Source: Acidimicrobiia bacterium
Lineage (GTDB): Bacteria; Actinomycetota; Acidimicrobiia; Acidimicrobiales; Iamiaceae
DNA: 15,305 bases
NCBI GenBank assembly: GCA_019247975.1
Contig: JAFBAD010000296.1
Location: 1 to 15,305 of the forward strand
Reading direction: 5' to 3'
Below the pieces are notes generated by a model that saw only the letters and a list, made by a program, of their open reading frames with translations, was not told the DNA's origin and did no database searches. Every line of letters starts with the position of its first letter. Position 1 is the stretch's first letter. Below, piece after piece: positions 14,168 through 15,305 of the stretch. Position numbers and translations under genes: made by a program.

Positions 14168-14175
14168 GTCGTTCC

Positions 14176-14487
14176 ATGAACGTTCCCGCCAACGCGGTCT
14201 TCCGACCGATCGTGGCCCGCGAGAACACGCCCGGGCTGGCGTGGCACGCCACCGTCGCCGACATCTCGGAGCGCTCGCTCGTGCTGCGGGTGCCGCCGAC
14301 GGCCGACGTGAGCCCCGACCAGCCGGTCGACATCGGATCGGGCGACGCCTGGGAGCGGGGCCGGATCGCCTGGAGCCACCCCGGGGTGCGCGACACCCTC
14401 ATCGTCAGCGTCGAGTTCACCGAACCGGCCACCGAGGTGGTCGCGACGCTGTTCGGGCCGCACGAGCCCGCCTCCGTCGCCTCGTAG
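14176..14487 (+). CDS. small PilZ-like domain protein
   Basis: A 103-residue soluble protein. The strand pattern WHATVADISERSLVLRVP, then WERGRIAWSHPG and LIVSVEFTEP resembles the six-stranded PilZ barrel, which in many bacteria binds cyclic di-GMP. The signature residues are incomplete: there is no clear RxxxR before the barrel (the N-terminus reads FRPIVARE), and the (D/N)xSxxG motif reads DISERS, with Ser in place of Gly. Binding of cyclic di-GMP is therefore doubtful. No partner domain is attached. It stands alone between the divergent kinase gene and the ABC exporter gene, which begins 54 bases downstream. The fold assignment is tentative; the gene itself is well supported by codon pattern and its -10 hexamer. 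Confidence 0.65.
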   Translation: MNVPANAVFRPIVARENTPGLAWHATVADISERSLVLRVPPTADVSPDQPVDIGSGDAWERGRIAWSHPGVRDTLIVSVEFTEPATEVVATLFGPHEPASVAS

Positions 14488-14490
14488 CCG

Positions 14491-14505
14491 CCGGGTCTCC
14501 CCCGG
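14491..14505 (+). terminator. possible short hairpin after the PilZ-like gene
   Basis: CCGGG-TCTCC-CCCGG forms a 5-bp GC stem four bases after the stop codon, followed by the A/T-rich AATATT. It could be a weak terminator. GAATAT within 14505-14510 could equally be a -10 for the ABC gene. Confidence 0.25.
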
Positions 14506-14541
14506 AATATTCGCCCCGGCAGGGCCGCTGATCGAGGCGCC

Positions 14542-15305
14542 ATGCCGCCCGGTCCCCCACCCCACCGCCTGTTCGGGAGCGATCCCGCCGCGATCGCCGG
14601 CGCGCAGATCCGCGAGGACCTCGTTCGCAGGGTCTGGGGCTTCGCCCGCCCCTACCGGAGGATGCTGCTGATCTTCCTCGTGGTGCTGATCGGCGAGGCG
14701 CTCCTCGCCATCACCCCGCCGCTCTTGATCAAGCAGGTCGTGGACGGCGCGCTCAAGCACGATGACTCGCATCAGCTCACCGTGCTCGTCGGTCTCATGG
14801 TCGCAGCGGCGCTCGGGACGTCGCTGCTGAGCCTGGTCGACCGCTGGCTGTCGGCCCGCATCGGCGAGGGCCTCATCTACGACCTGCGCAGCCGCCTGTT
14901 CGACCACGTCCAACGCATGCCCATCGCGTTCTTCACCCGCACGCAGACCGGTGCCCTCGTGAGCCGCATGAACAACGACGTCATCGGCGCCCAGTCCGCA
15001 GTCACCGGCACGCTCGGGTCGGTGGTCTCCAACACGATCGTGCTGGCGACGACGCTCACCGCGATGGTCATCCTCGAGTGGCGGATCACGATCGTCGCCC
15101 TCGTCCTGCTGCCGGTCTTCATCGTGCCGGCCAAGCGGGTCGGTCGACGGCTGCAGGCGCTCACCCGCGAGTCGTTCAACCTCAACGCCTCGATGAACAA
15201 CACGATGACCGAGCGCTTCGGCGTGTCCGGCGCGCTCCTCGTGAAGCTCTTCGGACGGCACGATGTGGAGACGGTGGAGTTCTCGGACCGGGCCGGTCGC
15301 GTGCG
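14542..15305 (+). CDS. type I ABC exporter, N-terminal transmembrane part (3' truncated)
   Basis: An open frame from the ATG at 14542 runs to the window end (254 full codons). It encodes the N-terminal membrane domain of an MsbA/LmrA-type ABC exporter, whose nucleotide-binding domain would lie beyond the window. After a Pro-rich cytoplasmic leader come FARPYRRMLLIFLVVLIGEALL-type helix 1, PPLLIKQVVDGAL, a second helix at about residues 80-95, and RIGEGLIYDLRSRLFDHVQRMPIAFF. Then follow TQTGALVSRMNNDV (134-147), two more helices and the coupling-helix region VGRRLQALTRESF. Such exporters use ATP to expel lipids, drugs or peptides as dimers; the substrate is unknown. GAGG at 14534-14537 lies 4 bases before the ATG as a weak ribosome site. 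Confidence 0.92.
   Translation, partial: MPPGPPPHRLFGSDPAAIAGAQIREDLVRRVWGFARPYRRMLLIFLVVLIGEALLAITPPLLIKQVVDGALKHDDSHQLTVLVGLMVAAALGTSLLSLVDRWLSARIGEGLIYDLRSRLFDHVQRMPIAFFTRTQTGALVSRMNNDVIGAQSAVTGTLGSVVSNTIVLATTLTAMVILEWRITIVALVLLPVFIVPAKRVGRRLQALTRESFNLNASMNNTMTERFGVSGALLVKLFGRHDVETVEFSDRAGRV

Noticed and set aside
1..15305. CRISPR arrays, insertion sequences, prophage or toxin-antitoxin pairs
   Set aside because: No spaced direct repeats, transposase or integrase motifs, or small paired antitoxin/toxin genes were seen; gene content and base composition look uniform.

Overview
The window is high-GC, gene-dense bacterial chromosome. GTG and TTG starts are frequent, Shine-Dalgarno sites are few, and many genes have a TANNNT -10 hexamer only 6-8 bases before the start codon, suggesting leaderless transcripts. 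It carries a BlaI/M56 pair and an actinobacterial-looking protein set. An actinobacterium, perhaps of the Acidimicrobiia type, is the best guess; there is no rRNA or other marker to place it further. I see no phage, insertion sequence, CRISPR array or clear island.

Left part (1-7000): the 3' end of a uridine-kinase-like gene; a SurE-domain lipoprotein with an extra secreted N-terminal domain; a 51-residue membrane protein; a leftward pair (endonuclease/exonuclease/phosphatase-family protein and an amidase-signature enzyme); a DUF6886 protein; a HAD phosphatase; tRNA adenosine deaminase TadA; and tRNA-Ser(CGA). A perfect 42-base palindrome follows the tRNA, where it converges with a leftward operon.

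Centre (6155-12500): this is the coherent part. A leftward operon encodes UppP, a DedA-PAP2 fusion and a ferritin-like PF10118 membrane protein. UppP and PAP2 enzymes dephosphorylate undecaprenyl pyrophosphate, and some DedA proteins return undecaprenyl phosphate across the membrane, so the operon looks like a lipid-carrier recycling unit. Divergent from it, across 77 bases with two BlaI-like operators, runs a rightward operon: BlaI-type repressor, short M56 metalloprotease, YkvA-like DUF1232 membrane protein and a PBP4-type D-Ala-D-Ala carboxypeptidase lipoprotein. The arrangement suggests a cell-wall stress circuit in which the repressor controls carrier recycling and peptidoglycan trimming together. 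That regulatory link is inferred from layout and operators.

Right part (12500-15305): a DUF402 protein, a convergent aminoglycoside-phosphotransferase-like kinase, a small PilZ-like protein, and the start of a type I ABC exporter that runs off the window end. No stretch over 300 bases lacks a gene.
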